A stretch of 64,000 nt of DNA from an uncultured Pelagibacteraceae bacterium (GTDB taxonomy: Bacteria; Pseudomonadota; Alphaproteobacteria; Pelagibacterales; Pelagibacteraceae): the NCBI GenBank assembly GCA_902582605.1, contig CACHSP010000001.1, forward strand, positions 186,001 through 250,000, given 5' to 3'. Position numbers and translations under genes: made by a program. The notes below the pieces were generated by a model. It was not told the origin of the DNA, did no database searches, and saw only the letters and a list, made by a program, of their open reading frames with translations. Shown here one piece after another: positions 55,052 through 63,990 of this stretch. Numbering within the stretch: position 1 is the first letter of the stretch; each line of letters opens with the position of its first letter.

Positions 55052-56203
55052 TTGAACAGATTAAATCAATTAACAGAGATACATCAGTCAGGAAAACCCT
55101 ACATTATCTATAAATCTAAAAAAGGTTTTAATCTTTATACTAATTTTTCAAAAAAAATTATTTTAAATAATAAAAATATTAAAAGTTTTTTAACTAAAAA
55201 AAATAAAAAGAAATCAAAAGATACTGACCTTTTTATTGGTTTCTTTGGATACGAGTTATTGAATAATCTGATTGATGTTAAAATCCCAAAACAAAATAAT
55301 TTAAATTTTCCCAAAGGGATTTTCTATAAACCAGAAAAAAAGATCAAACTAAGTAACAAGTTGAATTACGATTTTGAAAATTTTAAATCAGGTAATTTTA
55401 AAATAAATATTAATAGAAAAAATTATACAAAAATATTCAATAAATTTAAAAAAAAAATAAAAAGTGGTGAAACATATCAAATTAAAATTTGCACCAAATA
55501 TAAAACAAAGTCGAAAATTAATCCGTTAGATTTTTTTTCGAGGTTATCTAATACTAACCTAGCTCCTGAGGCTTTTATGATTAAAGATCATAATTATTCA
55601 ATAATTAGTTGTTCTCCAGAAACTTTAATCACAAAAAAGGGGAGTGATATATCTACAAAACCAATAGCTGGAACTGTAAAAAAAACGAAGCATTTAAATA
55701 AAATGAAGGCATTAGATTATTTTAGAAAAAATTTAAAAGAAACCAAAGAGCACAATATGATTGTTGATATGGAAAGAAATGATTTATCAAGAATTTGTAA
55801 AGTGGGCACTGTAAAATTATCTAAACAAAAAATCGTAGAAGAATACAAAGATCTTTTTCATTATGTCAGCCTCATCAAAGGTAAATTAAAAAAAAATATA
55901 AATAATTTTGAAATAATTAAAGCAATGATGCCTGGTGGTTCAGTTATTGGGTGTCCAAAGATAAATACGCTTAATCTTTTAAATAATCAGGAAAAAGAAA
56001 ACAGGAATATTTACACAGGTAGTTTTGGCTACATAAAATTCAATGGTGATATGAGATTTAATATAATTATACGCTCAATTTTAAATTTTAAAAATATATC
56101 TGAAATTTCAGTTGCTTCAGGTGTTGTCGTCGATAGTAATGCCAATCATGAATTTAATGAAAACTTTCTTAAAGCTAAAGCGTTAATAGATTTATTTAAA
56201 TGA
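55052..56203 (+). CDS. pabB: Aminodeoxychorismate synthase component I
   Basis: A 383-residue chorismate-binding enzyme that, with PabA, makes 4-amino-4-deoxychorismate for folate. The core shows SGETYQIKICTKYK, CSPETLITKKG, KPIAGTVKKT, EHNMIVDMERNDLSRI, and PGGSVIGCPK with VASGVVVDS at the end. Anthranilate synthase is similar, but immediate neighbours pabA and pabC decide for folate. The start is TTG at 55052, one base after the MFS stop. It is Lys-rich and overlaps pabA by four bases. Confidence 0.9.
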   Translation: MNRLNQLTEIHQSGKPYIIYKSKKGFNLYTNFSKKIILNNKNIKSFLTKKNKKKSKDTDLFIGFFGYELLNNLIDVKIPKQNNLNFPKGIFYKPEKKIKLSNKLNYDFENFKSGNFKININRKNYTKIFNKFKKKIKSGETYQIKICTKYKTKSKINPLDFFSRLSNTNLAPEAFMIKDHNYSIISCSPETLITKKGSDISTKPIAGTVKKTKHLNKMKALDYFRKNLKETKEHNMIVDMERNDLSRICKVGTVKLSKQKIVEEYKDLFHYVSLIKGKLKKNINNFEIIKAMMPGGSVIGCPKINTLNLLNNQEKENRNIYTGSFGYIKFNGDMRFNIIIRSILNFKNISEISVASGVVVDSNANHEFNENFLKAKALIDLFK

Positions 56204-56757
56204 TTTATGTAATTGATCATAACGACTCCTTTACTCATAATGTAGTTCATCAATTTGCTTTGTTTGATAAAGTTGAGTGCGATAACTATGATAAAGTTAA
56301 CGAAAATAAAATTAAGAAGGCATCTACAATAATTTTTTCACCTGGACCAGGTAATCCAAAAAATTATCCAATCACCTCAAAAATTTATAAAAAATATAAA
56401 GGTAAAAAGAAAATCATAGGGATCTGTCTAGGATTTCAACATATTTTATTTTGTGAAGGTGCAAAAATCGTTGAACAAAAAAAAATTTATCATGGATTTC
56501 AATCAAATATAAAAGTAATTACTAATCAATCTTTATTCAAAAAAGGAAAAATATTTAAAGTTGGTAGATATCATTCTTTAAAATTAAAAGAGCCTTTCAA
56601 ATCTAATAATTTTGAGATAACTATGAGATGTTTAAATTCAAAAGTTGCAATGGCATTTGAAAATCAAAAGGAAAAAATTTATGGATTTCAATTTCACCCA
56701 GAATCTTTTTTAACTATCAATGGTAACCTACTTATTAAAAAAATCTTATCAGCTTAA
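56200..56757 (+). CDS. pabA: Aminodeoxychorismate synthase component II (glutamine amidotransferase)
   Basis: A 185-residue class I glutaminase that delivers ammonia to PabB. The opening YVIDHNDSFTHNVVHQFA and FSPGPGNPKNYP are typical, the nucleophile is the cysteine in GICLGFQHILF, and the His-Glu pair is in YGFQFHPESFL. The usual Gly-His-Gln after the cysteine loop is here Gly-Phe-Gln-His. Both ends overlap neighbours (four bases with pabB, 38 with pabC). Confidence 0.9.
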   Translation: MIYVIDHNDSFTHNVVHQFALFDKVECDNYDKVNENKIKKASTIIFSPGPGNPKNYPITSKIYKKYKGKKKIIGICLGFQHILFCEGAKIVEQKKIYHGFQSNIKVITNQSLFKKGKIFKVGRYHSLKLKEPFKSNNFEITMRCLNSKVAMAFENQKEKIYGFQFHPESFLTINGNLLIKKILSA

Positions 56758-57493
56758 AGACTTAAAACAGATAGAATTCCAAGACCTTTGGGGGGATCAT
56801 GGAATTTTTACAACGATGTGGATTTTTGGCAAACCAGCAAAAATTTTATTTTTTGACAATCATTTAAAAAACTTAATTTTATCATTAAAAAAATATCAAA
56901 TTAAAAAGAAATCATTAAGGTCGGATATTTTAAAAATAATAAATAAAAATTTATCCAAAAAGAAGAAATATAATCACCTATTGAGAATTGCTATAAATAA
57001 AAAAGTTATTTCAATATCTTTAAGGAAAAGAGTTAAACCAAAATTAAATTTTAATTTGAAGTTAGTAAAATTAAAAAGAGAAAAACCAGAGTTTAAAAAT
57101 CTAAAATATAAAAAGATCTTATCTTATCTATCTAAAATGGATAACTCCCAATCAGATATTGCATTGGTATCTAATAAGAAATTACTAGAGACTGGAACCT
57201 CAAATTTATTATTTGTTAAAGATCAAAAATTTTTTACTCCCAAAAAGGATTATTATGAGGGAAATACTTATAAATTTTTCAAAACAAAAATAAGAAAGAT
57301 TTTTAAGAAAGATATTTTACTTAAAGAGATAAAAAATTATGATGAAATATTATTGATAGGTTCTGGGAAAGGGGTTGCCTCAGTTAGAACTATAAATGAG
57401 CTTAAATGGAAAAGAAAAAACCTAAAAAAATTCAAGTTTCTGTCAAAAGAATATGATGCAGTTATAAACAAATGCAATTCTTATAGATTTTAA
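56720..57493 (+). CDS. pabC: Aminodeoxychorismate lyase-like, class IV aminotransferase fold
   Basis: A 257-residue PLP-dependent protein of the class IV fold, expected to release p-aminobenzoate from aminodeoxychorismate. Recognisable are FQDLWGDHGIFTTMWIFGKP, the lysine-bearing KYKKILSYLSKMDNSQSD, LLETGTSNLLFVKDQKFFTP and the GSGKGVASVRTINE end. It diverges from standard PabC and is very Lys-rich, so the call leans on the pabB-pabA context. The ATG at 56720 lies within pabA, a 38-base overlap. Confidence 0.8.
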   Translation: MVTYLLKKSYQLKDLKQIEFQDLWGDHGIFTTMWIFGKPAKILFFDNHLKNLILSLKKYQIKKKSLRSDILKIINKNLSKKKKYNHLLRIAINKKVISISLRKRVKPKLNFNLKLVKLKREKPEFKNLKYKKILSYLSKMDNSQSDIALVSNKKLLETGTSNLLFVKDQKFFTPKKDYYEGNTYKFFKTKIRKIFKKDILLKEIKNYDEILLIGSGKGVASVRTINELKWKRKNLKKFKFLSKEYDAVINKCNSYRF

Positions 57494-57496
57494 TAG

Positions 57497-57895
57497 ATGA
57501 AAGATCCAAACAATCCTTGTTTATTTTGTGACGTTAAAAAAAGTGGATGTGATCATGAAAATGATTTGGCATATGCAAGTTATGACTCTTATCCAGTTTC
57601 AGAACATCATTGTTTGATTATACCCAAAAGACACATAAAGGATTATTTTGACCTATCTAATGATGAATTGGTTGCATGTAATGATCTTATAAAAATTGTT
57701 AAAAAAGAAATAACAAATAAAGATCCGTTAGTTAAAGGATTTAATCTAGGCACAAATATAGGAATTGTATCTGGTCAATCTATTTTACATTGTCATTTTC
57801 ATCTGATTCCTCGAAGAGAAGGAGATGTTGACAACCCTCAAGGTGGAGTGCGATCAGTTATTCCAAACAAACAACATTATAAAAGAAAAAATTAG
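57497..57895 (+). CDS. HIT family nucleotide-binding protein
   Basis: A 132-residue HIT protein. It starts NPCLFCDVKKSGCDHEND, with cysteines that may bind zinc, has SEHHCLIIPKRHIKDYFDLS, and carries the triad LHCHFHLIPRR. Family members hydrolyse AMP conjugates or dinucleoside polyphosphates. It follows pabC by three bases, so it is probably in the same transcript, though no functional link is known. Confidence 0.88.
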   Translation: MKDPNNPCLFCDVKKSGCDHENDLAYASYDSYPVSEHHCLIIPKRHIKDYFDLSNDELVACNDLIKIVKKEITNKDPLVKGFNLGTNIGIVSGQSILHCHFHLIPRREGDVDNPQGGVRSVIPNKQHYKRKN

Positions 57896-57913
57896 CCTGT
57901 TATAAAAGACAAA

Positions 57914-57958
57914 TTGACCCCAGTTTGAGGTTGAACTATAAATTCAACTAGATATAAA
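57914..57958 (+). promoter_or_regulatory. Tandem candidate promoters of the apr operon
   Basis: TTGACC (57914-57919) with a 17-base spacer and TATAAA (57937-57942) is a near-consensus sigma-70 promoter; TTGAAC (57931-57936) with 16 bases and TATAAA (57953-57958) is a second, overlapping it. Both lie 40-80 bases before the aprM ATG in the only sizeable gap of this region. A small inverted repeat GTTGAA/TTCAAC (57930-57947) between them could be an operator. Alternative promoters may allow dual regulation. Confidence 0.6.
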
Positions 57959-57995
57959 ACTCTAAAACTAATTCAAAATTTAACAAAAGGCGGAA

Positions 57996-58790
57996 ATGTT
58001 AAGTAACAATCCATTTTCAATTTTATCAGAAACCATTTCACCCTTTGCAATGCAGTCTTTTATCATTGCAATGGTTTTGTTGATTGCAGTAGGAACCATT
58101 ATTCAAATGATACATCACAAAAATTTGACTTATTTTTTTAACAACGCGAAAAAAGCAAAGCTTTCAGCAACAAAAAAATTAGGAGTTGGAGAAAAAGTTT
58201 CTGTCATTGCTAAAACAACAGTGGTTGATATTGGCACAACTTCTGAATTAGGGTTTGGTAAAAGAAGACTGGCCCATGTTCTAGGAATGTATGGCACAAT
58301 TTTATTTTGGGTGTCTTCAGCTATTTTAGTTTTTTGTTACACAGGTGCTGATAAACCAAGTTCTCAAACTTGGTCAATGATTTGGCATGCAGGAGCAATA
58401 TTAACATGTTTAGGAGGATATTGGTTTTGGTTTTTTTTAAGAGTTGATGTTTCAGCAGAAGCCCATCCTTGGTATAGAATTATAAAAGCTGATTTATTTG
58501 TTTTAGCATTACTTGCATGTTCAACTTTTGGGTTAGCTTGGTCATTCACACAATTTAATGGGCAAATAGGTTTGTCTTATTTATTTTTAATTTTATTTGT
58601 TGCATCTAACTTAATTTTATTCGGTGGTGTTTATTGGTCGAAATTCGCTCACATGTTTTATAAACCTGGAGCAGCTATTCAAAAAAATTTAGCAGAGGCA
58701 GATGGATCTAGGGATAATTTACCTCCACCAGCTGATGCCCCAGAGCAATTTGGCCTGGGTATAAAAAGAGAAGAGCCAAAACATTATTAA
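57996..58790 (+). CDS. aprM: Adenylylsulfate reductase membrane anchor AprM
   Basis: A 264-residue membrane protein with about five helices (for example FIIAMVLLIAVGTIIQMIHH and GAILTCLGGYWFWFFLRVDV). It is followed 33 bases later by aprB and aprA. AprM proteins anchor AprBA and pass electrons to quinone in sulfite-oxidising bacteria; they are found in SAR11 and related sulfur oxidisers. Histidines in AHVLGMYG, IWHAGAIL and AEAHPWYR may serve as haem or metal ligands. The tail is proline-rich (NLPPPADAPEQF). Identification leans on the operon. Confidence 0.82.
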   Translation: MLSNNPFSILSETISPFAMQSFIIAMVLLIAVGTIIQMIHHKNLTYFFNNAKKAKLSATKKLGVGEKVSVIAKTTVVDIGTTSELGFGKRRLAHVLGMYGTILFWVSSAILVFCYTGADKPSSQTWSMIWHAGAILTCLGGYWFWFFLRVDVSAEAHPWYRIIKADLFVLALLACSTFGLAWSFTQFNGQIGLSYLFLILFVASNLILFGGVYWSKFAHMFYKPGAAIQKNLAEADGSRDNLPPPADAPEQFGLGIKREEPKHY

Positions 58791-58823
58791 TATGTTAATA
58801 GGAAAGGGAGAAAAATAAAAATT

Positions 58824-59294
58824 ATGTCAACTTTTGTATACATGACAAGATGCGATGGCTGTGGTCATTGCGTAGATATATGTCCTTCAGATATCATGCA
58901 CATTGACGAAAATATAAGAAGAGCAAAAAATATTGAACCAAACTTTTGTTGGGAATGTTATTCGTGTGTTAAAGCATGTCCTAATCATGCAATTGATGTG
59001 AGAGGGTATGCTGATTTTGCTCCAATGGGTCACAGCGTCAGAGTTAGAAGAGAAGAAGAAAAAGGAACTATCTCTTGGAAAATTAAATTTAGAAACGGAA
59101 CAGAGAAAAACTTCGTTTCACCTATAACAACAAAACCTTGGGGAAAATTTATTCCTAAACTTGCTGAAGGTGATACTCCTAATCAAGGAGAAATTAATTC
59201 ACAAAGATTATATAGTGAGCCAGAAGGATTAAATACCAATAAAGAATTACCATCGGTTCCAAAAGAGTCTTTTAAAAAAGGTGTTTATTATTAA
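58824..59294 (+). CDS. aprB: Adenylylsulfate reductase beta subunit
   Basis: A 156-residue ferredoxin-like subunit with two [4Fe-4S] sites: Cys10, 13, 16 and 20 in CDGCGHCVDICP, and Cys42, 45, 48 and 52 in CWECYSCVKACP. The C-terminal half wraps around AprA. With AprA it interconverts sulfite plus AMP and APS; in an aerobic heterotroph without sulfate reduction genes nearby, the direction is probably sulfite oxidation. Its stop overlaps the aprA start by one base. Confidence 0.95.
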   Translation: MSTFVYMTRCDGCGHCVDICPSDIMHIDENIRRAKNIEPNFCWECYSCVKACPNHAIDVRGYADFAPMGHSVRVRREEEKGTISWKIKFRNGTEKNFVSPITTKPWGKFIPKLAEGDTPNQGEINSQRLYSEPEGLNTNKELPSVPKESFKKGVYY

Positions 59295-61153
59295 TGGCTA
59301 AGCACAAAACACATTATGAGGAGTGTGATGTATTAGTTGTTGGCGGTGGAATGGCCGGTACAGGAGCAACATTTGAGGCCAGACATTGGGGAAGAGATTT
59401 AAAGATTGTTTGTGTTGAAAAAGCAAACATTGATCGAAGTGGTGCAGTCGCACAAGGTTTATATGCAATCAATTGTTATATGGGTATGCAATGGGATGAA
59501 AATCAACCTGAAGACCATGTAAGGTATGCCAGAAATGATTTAATGGGAATGGTTAGAGAAGATTTAGGTTATGATATGGCTCGTCATGTAGACTCAACCG
59601 TTCATATGTTTGATGAGTGGGGTCTTCCAATGATGAAAAATGAAAAAACTGGAAGATATTTAAGAGAAGGTAAATGGCAAATAATGATTCATGGCGAAAG
59701 TTATAAGCCAATTGTTGCTGAGGCAGCTAAAAAATCTGCAGATAAAATTTATAACAGAATAATGATTACTCATTTGTTAATGGATGAGTCTCAAGAAAAT
59801 AGAATTGGTGGCGCAGTTGGTTTTAATATGAGAACAGGTGATTTTCATGTTTTCAGAGCTAAGGCAGTTATAGTTTCAGCTGGTGGAGCATCACATATTT
59901 TTAAACCAAGAGCGGTTGGAGAAGGTATGGGAAGAACTTGGTATGCACCATGGAGTAATGGATCTGCTTACGCTTTACCTATTGCAGCAGGTGCAAAGAT
60001 GACCCAAATGGAAAACAGAATTGTATTGTGTAGATTTAAAGATGGTTATGGACCAGTTGGAGCATATTTTTTACATTTAAAAACATACACACAAAATGCT
60101 AATGGCGAAAATTATGAGAAAAAATGGTATGAACAAACTAAAGAATTAGTTGGAGAATATATTGATCATCATCCAACTCCCACTTGTTTGAGAAACCATG
60201 CCTTTATTCAGGAAGTTGCTGCAGGTGGTGGACCGATACATATGGTAACTAAAGAAGCTTTCCAAGATCCTCATTTAGAAACAGTAGGTTGGGAAAACTT
60301 TTTAGGTATGACAGTTGGTCAAGCAGTAGTTTGGGCATCACAAAATATTGATCCCAAGTACACAAATCCTGAATTAACAACTTCTGAGCCTTACGTAATG
60401 GGATCACACGCAACATGCTCTGGAGCTTGGGTAAGTGGACCAGAAGATCTATCTCCACCAGAATATTTCTGGGGTTATAACAGAATGCTTACAATCGATG
60501 GACTTTTTGGTGCTGGAGATACAGTAGGGGGTAGTGCTCATAAATTTTCATCAGGTTCTTTTACTGAAGGAAGATTAGCCGCAAAAGCAGCAGTTAAATA
60601 TATAGAAGATAAAAAAGCAGAAGGAATAAATGTTTCTGATAAACAATGTGAGGATTTTAAAAGGGCAGTTTATAAACCTTTAGAGACTTATACAGTTGCT
60701 CAAAATGAGATCACTGGTGGAACTGTTTCACCAAGCTATATTTCTCCAATACAAGGATTACAAAGACTTCAAAAAATTATGGATGAGTATGTCGGGGGAA
60801 TTACCTCAAATTACATGACGAACGGCAATATGCTTAAGAGAGCTCTTGAACTTCTAGAATGGTTACAAGAAGATTTGGAAAACGTAGGAGCTGAGGATTA
60901 TCATCAACTAATGAGAGCTTGGGAGCTTAAACACAGAGCTCTAACCTCACAATGTGTAACCGAGCATACATTATTTAGAGAGGAAACTCGTTGGCCAGGT
61001 TATTATTACAGAGGCGATCATATGAAACTTGATGATGAAAATTGGCATTGTTTAACTGTTTCTAGAAGAGACCCTAAAACTGGAAAATTCACTCTGGAGA
61101 AAGTACCAGTTTATCATATCGTTGACGAAAAAGAGAAGAAGAAGGCTTCGTAG
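59294..61153 (+). CDS. aprA: Adenylylsulfate reductase alpha subunit
   Basis: A 619-residue flavoprotein. The FAD loop is VLVVGGGMAGTGATFEA (residues 13-29), followed by NIDRSGAVAQGLYAIN, the AMP/sulfite-site segments ENRIVLCRFKDGYGPVGAYF and THPTP-like HHPTPTCLRNHAF, and GLFGAGDTVGGSAHKFSSGSF near 405-425. The length and motif order are typical of AprA. It oxidises sulfite to APS with AprB. The last part (HCLTVSRRDPKTG) is also conserved. It is the largest gene of the sulfur module and is followed 21 bases later by the 116-residue ORF. Confidence 0.96.
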   Translation: MAKHKTHYEECDVLVVGGGMAGTGATFEARHWGRDLKIVCVEKANIDRSGAVAQGLYAINCYMGMQWDENQPEDHVRYARNDLMGMVREDLGYDMARHVDSTVHMFDEWGLPMMKNEKTGRYLREGKWQIMIHGESYKPIVAEAAKKSADKIYNRIMITHLLMDESQENRIGGAVGFNMRTGDFHVFRAKAVIVSAGGASHIFKPRAVGEGMGRTWYAPWSNGSAYALPIAAGAKMTQMENRIVLCRFKDGYGPVGAYFLHLKTYTQNANGENYEKKWYEQTKELVGEYIDHHPTPTCLRNHAFIQEVAAGGGPIHMVTKEAFQDPHLETVGWENFLGMTVGQAVVWASQNIDPKYTNPELTTSEPYVMGSHATCSGAWVSGPEDLSPPEYFWGYNRMLTIDGLFGAGDTVGGSAHKFSSGSFTEGRLAAKAAVKYIEDKKAEGINVSDKQCEDFKRAVYKPLETYTVAQNEITGGTVSPSYISPIQGLQRLQKIMDEYVGGITSNYMTNGNMLKRALELLEWLQEDLENVGAEDYHQLMRAWELKHRALTSQCVTEHTLFREETRWPGYYYRGDHMKLDDENWHCLTVSRRDPKTGKFTLEKVPVYHIVDEKEKKKAS

Positions 61154-61174
61154 CACCATATTCCAAACTTTTTT

Positions 61175-61525
61175 ATGGACCTTTTGAAAAAATCTGACGA
61201 GGAGATATACGCGATAGCTAAGCCTTTTTGGGAAAATCTCGTAAGAGCCTCAAATATGAAAGATTATGGCGGCTTTACCAAAGATTTCTCTACCCAAATG
61301 CTGTTTGGGGCTAACGAAGTAGAGCTTGGAAAGCAATGGGCTAACAACAAGATTATCACCAATTTAAATGAGACCTACGAACCATTTGGAACATTAAGAA
61401 GAGGCGATCATATTACCGTATTGATAAAGCAGACTAACAAAGAGGTGCCTGGAGAATTTTTAGGAAGGCTGGTGCTTGGTGTTGAGGATGGTGAAGTAAA
61501 AATTTTTGGAGCCACAATTTATTAA
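61175..61525 (+). CDS. Hypothetical protein (116 aa) following aprA, atypical composition
   Basis: A soluble 116-residue protein that I cannot assign. It opens MDLLKKSDEEIYAIAKPFWE, has a central FSTQMLFGANEVELGKQW, and ends in a strand pair (FLGRLVLGVEDGEVKIFG); the pattern resembles a small alpha+beta domain such as a SnoaL/NTF2-like fold. Its GC is clearly above its neighbours (24 of the first 60 bases), with codons such as GGC, GCC, ACC and CTG, which suggests transfer or strong expression. It lies in the apr transcription unit, 21 bases downstream of aprA. Confidence 0.7.
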   Translation: MDLLKKSDEEIYAIAKPFWENLVRASNMKDYGGFTKDFSTQMLFGANEVELGKQWANNKIITNLNETYEPFGTLRRGDHITVLIKQTNKEVPGEFLGRLVLGVEDGEVKIFGATIY

Positions 61526-61568
61526 TTAAAGTTTGACAATTTTCCTGCTGGTGCTATTGAGGATATAG

Positions 61569-61703
61569 ATGCACCTTTCAAATATAAAAATTCTACAAAA
61601 AATCTTAAATTATAAAACAGCATTAATTAAAACAGGAATTTTTTCAGCAATATTAGCTTGTTGGGGTGTAATATTATTTGGAACTTTTTTAACTTTTAAA
61701 TAA
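61569..61703 (+). CDS. Small single-span membrane protein (44 aa)
   Basis: A 44-residue frame, MHLSNIKILQKILNYKTALI then a hydrophobic helix (residues about 22-43). A stop codon lies in frame right before the ATG, and GAGG (61559-61562) is six bases upstream, a good ribosome site. It sits between the 116-residue gene and the TauE/SafE gene, 29 bases before the latter. It may be an accessory to the sulfur membrane proteins; that is only positional inference. Confidence 0.55.
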   Translation: MHLSNIKILQKILNYKTALIKTGIFSAILACWGVILFGTFLTFK

Positions 61704-61732
61704 ATTTTTTTTAAAAAAGTTAATTATTTTAA

Positions 61733-62818
61733 ATGGAAGTATTTTTACCAATAGCACAAGTACATGTTACTGCTATTGAAATCATTTTATTAAGTGCTTT
61801 AGTTGGAGTTTTATCAGGACTATTTGGAGTAGGAGGTGGTTTTTTAATGACACCTTTTTTAATTTTTTTAGGTGTTCCACCAGCTTATGCTGTTGCTAAT
61901 GAAGCAAATAACATTCTAGCCACCTCTGTTTCTGGATCTACTACTCATTATCTCAAAAATACTTTGGATTATAAAATGGGTTTTATGATTGTCATTGGTG
62001 GTGCGATAGGCACAATCATTGGTATTTATACATTTACTTACTTTAAAGACATCGGCAAAATAGATACTGTCATCTCTCTTGCTTACATGTATATCTTAGC
62101 AATCATTGGAACTTTAATGCTAGTTGAAAGTCTTGGCGAGATCGATAAAGCTAGAAAAAATACTATTGTAAAACGAAAATTACACGTTCATTATTGGATA
62201 CATGGTCTTCCATTTAGAATGAGATTTCCTAAGTCAAAATTATATGAGAGTGCATTTACACCAATTATCATTGGTTTATTTGTAGGTTTTATTGCAGCAA
62301 TTATGGGTATTGGTGGAGCTTTCATATTAGTTCCTGCAATGATTTATATAATAGGGATGCCTACAAAATTAGTTCCAGGAACATCTTTGTTTGTAACTAT
62401 TTTTGTAAGTGTCATCGTAACTTTTTTACATGCATTCAATTATGGATCTATAGATTTAATTCTAGTTTTAATGTTGGTTATTGGTTCGATAATTGGAGTA
62501 CAAACAGGTCAAAAAATTGGACAATCAATTGAAAGTTCTGGACTTAAAGCTTTATTAGCAGTTTTATTGTTAATTGTTGGAATCGCAATCGCGTATGATA
62601 CTTTTTTTGTTGATCATACTATGAATGGCATCACTGAAGTTGCGGAAAAGGATTTAACACCATTATCAGTTTTAGTTCAAAAATTTTCTAAAGATATGCC
62701 AATTGTTTATAGTTTGTTTTCAATATTTTTTGCTATAGCGTTAGGTGTTGCTGCAGCATTTATTCGAAGATTTTTATCTGATTTAAAAAAAAAGCACTTT
62801 AGCAAACCAGCTAAGTAA
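61733..62818 (+). CDS. TauE/SafE-family sulfite/anion exporter
   Basis: A 361-residue membrane protein of the TauE/SafE family with two homologous halves, marked by GLFGVGGGFLMTPFLIF and IMGIGGAFILVPAMIY, about eight or nine helices in all. The family exports sulfite, sulfoacetate or other organosulfur anions in organisms that degrade sulfonates. Location just after apr genes and beside a sulfolactate lyase homologue makes sulfite or a sulfonate the likely substrate. An Lys-rich tail ends the protein. Confidence 0.88.
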   Translation: MEVFLPIAQVHVTAIEIILLSALVGVLSGLFGVGGGFLMTPFLIFLGVPPAYAVANEANNILATSVSGSTTHYLKNTLDYKMGFMIVIGGAIGTIIGIYTFTYFKDIGKIDTVISLAYMYILAIIGTLMLVESLGEIDKARKNTIVKRKLHVHYWIHGLPFRMRFPKSKLYESAFTPIIIGLFVGFIAAIMGIGGAFILVPAMIYIIGMPTKLVPGTSLFVTIFVSVIVTFLHAFNYGSIDLILVLMLVIGSIIGVQTGQKIGQSIESSGLKALLAVLLLIVGIAIAYDTFFVDHTMNGITEVAEKDLTPLSVLVQKFSKDMPIVYSLFSIFFAIALGVAAAFIRRFLSDLKKKHFSKPAK

Positions 62819-62823
62819 AAATT

Positions 62824-63990
62824 TTAAGCACTTCGGTACAATTTGGTCATTACGAATTCTCTATGACCTAGAGCTTCAGCGCAAGTGAGTCTACCATTTG
62901 CAACTTTTAAAGTTGTTTTAATTAATTCATCTCCAGCTTCAGATAAATTCATTTCTCTCGAGAGAATTTTTGAAACATCACAATCTATATGTTCTCCCAT
63001 AGATTTAACCGTTAATGGGTTTGCTGTTAATTTTATAACTGGTTCAATTGGGTTTCCCACAATATTACCCTGACCAGTAGGAAATAAATGAATATTAAAT
63101 CCCGCAGCTGCTTGTAGTGTTACACACTCCGCTGCAGCAGATGACGTATCCATGAAGTATAAACCTTTTCCTTTTTTTGGCTCTTCAGCCGGTTCTAAAA
63201 CATCAACAAATTTACAATTTCCTATTTTTTGAAAATTTCCAAAAGCTTTTTCCTCAATGGTCGTTAAACCACCTGCTATATTTCCAGCAGTTGGTTGACT
63301 TTCAGAAAGGTCATCAGTTGCTTCTTTCAAAATAAAATCGTTATAAGCACTCCAAGTCTTCATAAATTTATCTGAAGCTTCTTTTGTGGCACCTCTTGTA
63401 GCACAAACTTTTTCTGCACCAGTAAGTTCTGATGTTTCCCCAAAACATAAGTGAACCCCAAGTGGTTCAAGTTTATCCATTAAATTTCCAACAGTTGGAT
63501 TGGAAGCTAATCCAGAAGTAGTATCAGACTCGCCACATTTTACTGAAATCCATAAATCACTTATCGGGCATTCCTCTCTTTGTTTTTCAGAGGCCCACAT
63601 AACAAATTCTTGAGCTTTTTTTGAGGCTTTCATTACAGTTCCAATATCCCCAGTACGTTCAATATGGAAACCTTCAACTGGTTTTCCAGTTTTTGCAATT
63701 CCATCGACAATTCTCTTTGTCCATTTAGGCTCAATACCAATCACAATTACCGCTGCAACATTTGGGTTGCTACCAGTTCCAATCATTGTTCTAAAATGCA
63801 ATTCTAAATCTGCTCCGAATTGTAATCTTCCATAAGAATGGGGAAGTGCTATTGTTCCTTTAATGTTATTTGCAACTGCTTCAGCACATGCGTTTGAAAT
63901 ATCATCAACAGGTAAAATGATTACATGATTTCTTGTTCCTGCTCTGCCATTTTCTCTTTTATAACCTAAAAAACTTTTTGGAATTTCCAT
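62824..63990 (-). CDS. suyB: UxaA-family lyase, (R)-sulfolactate sulfo-lyase beta subunit-like
   Basis: A 388-residue protein of the altronate/galactarate dehydratase superfamily. It has [20 protein letters not shown], the SuyB-like [43 protein letters not shown] and [19 protein letters not shown] recall this pattern and length as SuyB, whose SuyAB complex splits 3-sulfolactate into pyruvate and sulfite. The neighbouring apr genes and exporter fit a sulfite-releasing enzyme. Altronate dehydratase or a related sugar-acid dehydratase is the alternative. A SuyA-like gene should lie just beyond the right edge; only 10 bases remain there. Confidence 0.78.
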   Translation of the reverse strand: MEIPKSFLGYKRENGRAGTRNHVIILPVDDISNACAEAVANNIKGTIALPHSYGRLQFGADLELHFRTMIGTGSNPNVAAVIVIGIEPKWTKRIVDGIAKTGKPVEGFHIERTGDIGTVMKASKKAQEFVMWASEKQREECPISDLWISVKCGESDTTSGLASNPTVGNLMDKLEPLGVHLCFGETSELTGAEKVCATRGATKEASDKFMKTWSAYNDFILKEATDDLSESQPTAGNIAGGLTTIEEKAFGNFQKIGNCKFVDVLEPAEEPKKGKGLYFMDTSSAAAECVTLQAAAGFNIHLFPTGQGNIVGNPIEPVIKLTANPLTVKSMGEHIDCDVSKILSREMNLSEAGDELIKTTLKVANGRLTCAEALGHREFVMTKLYRSA

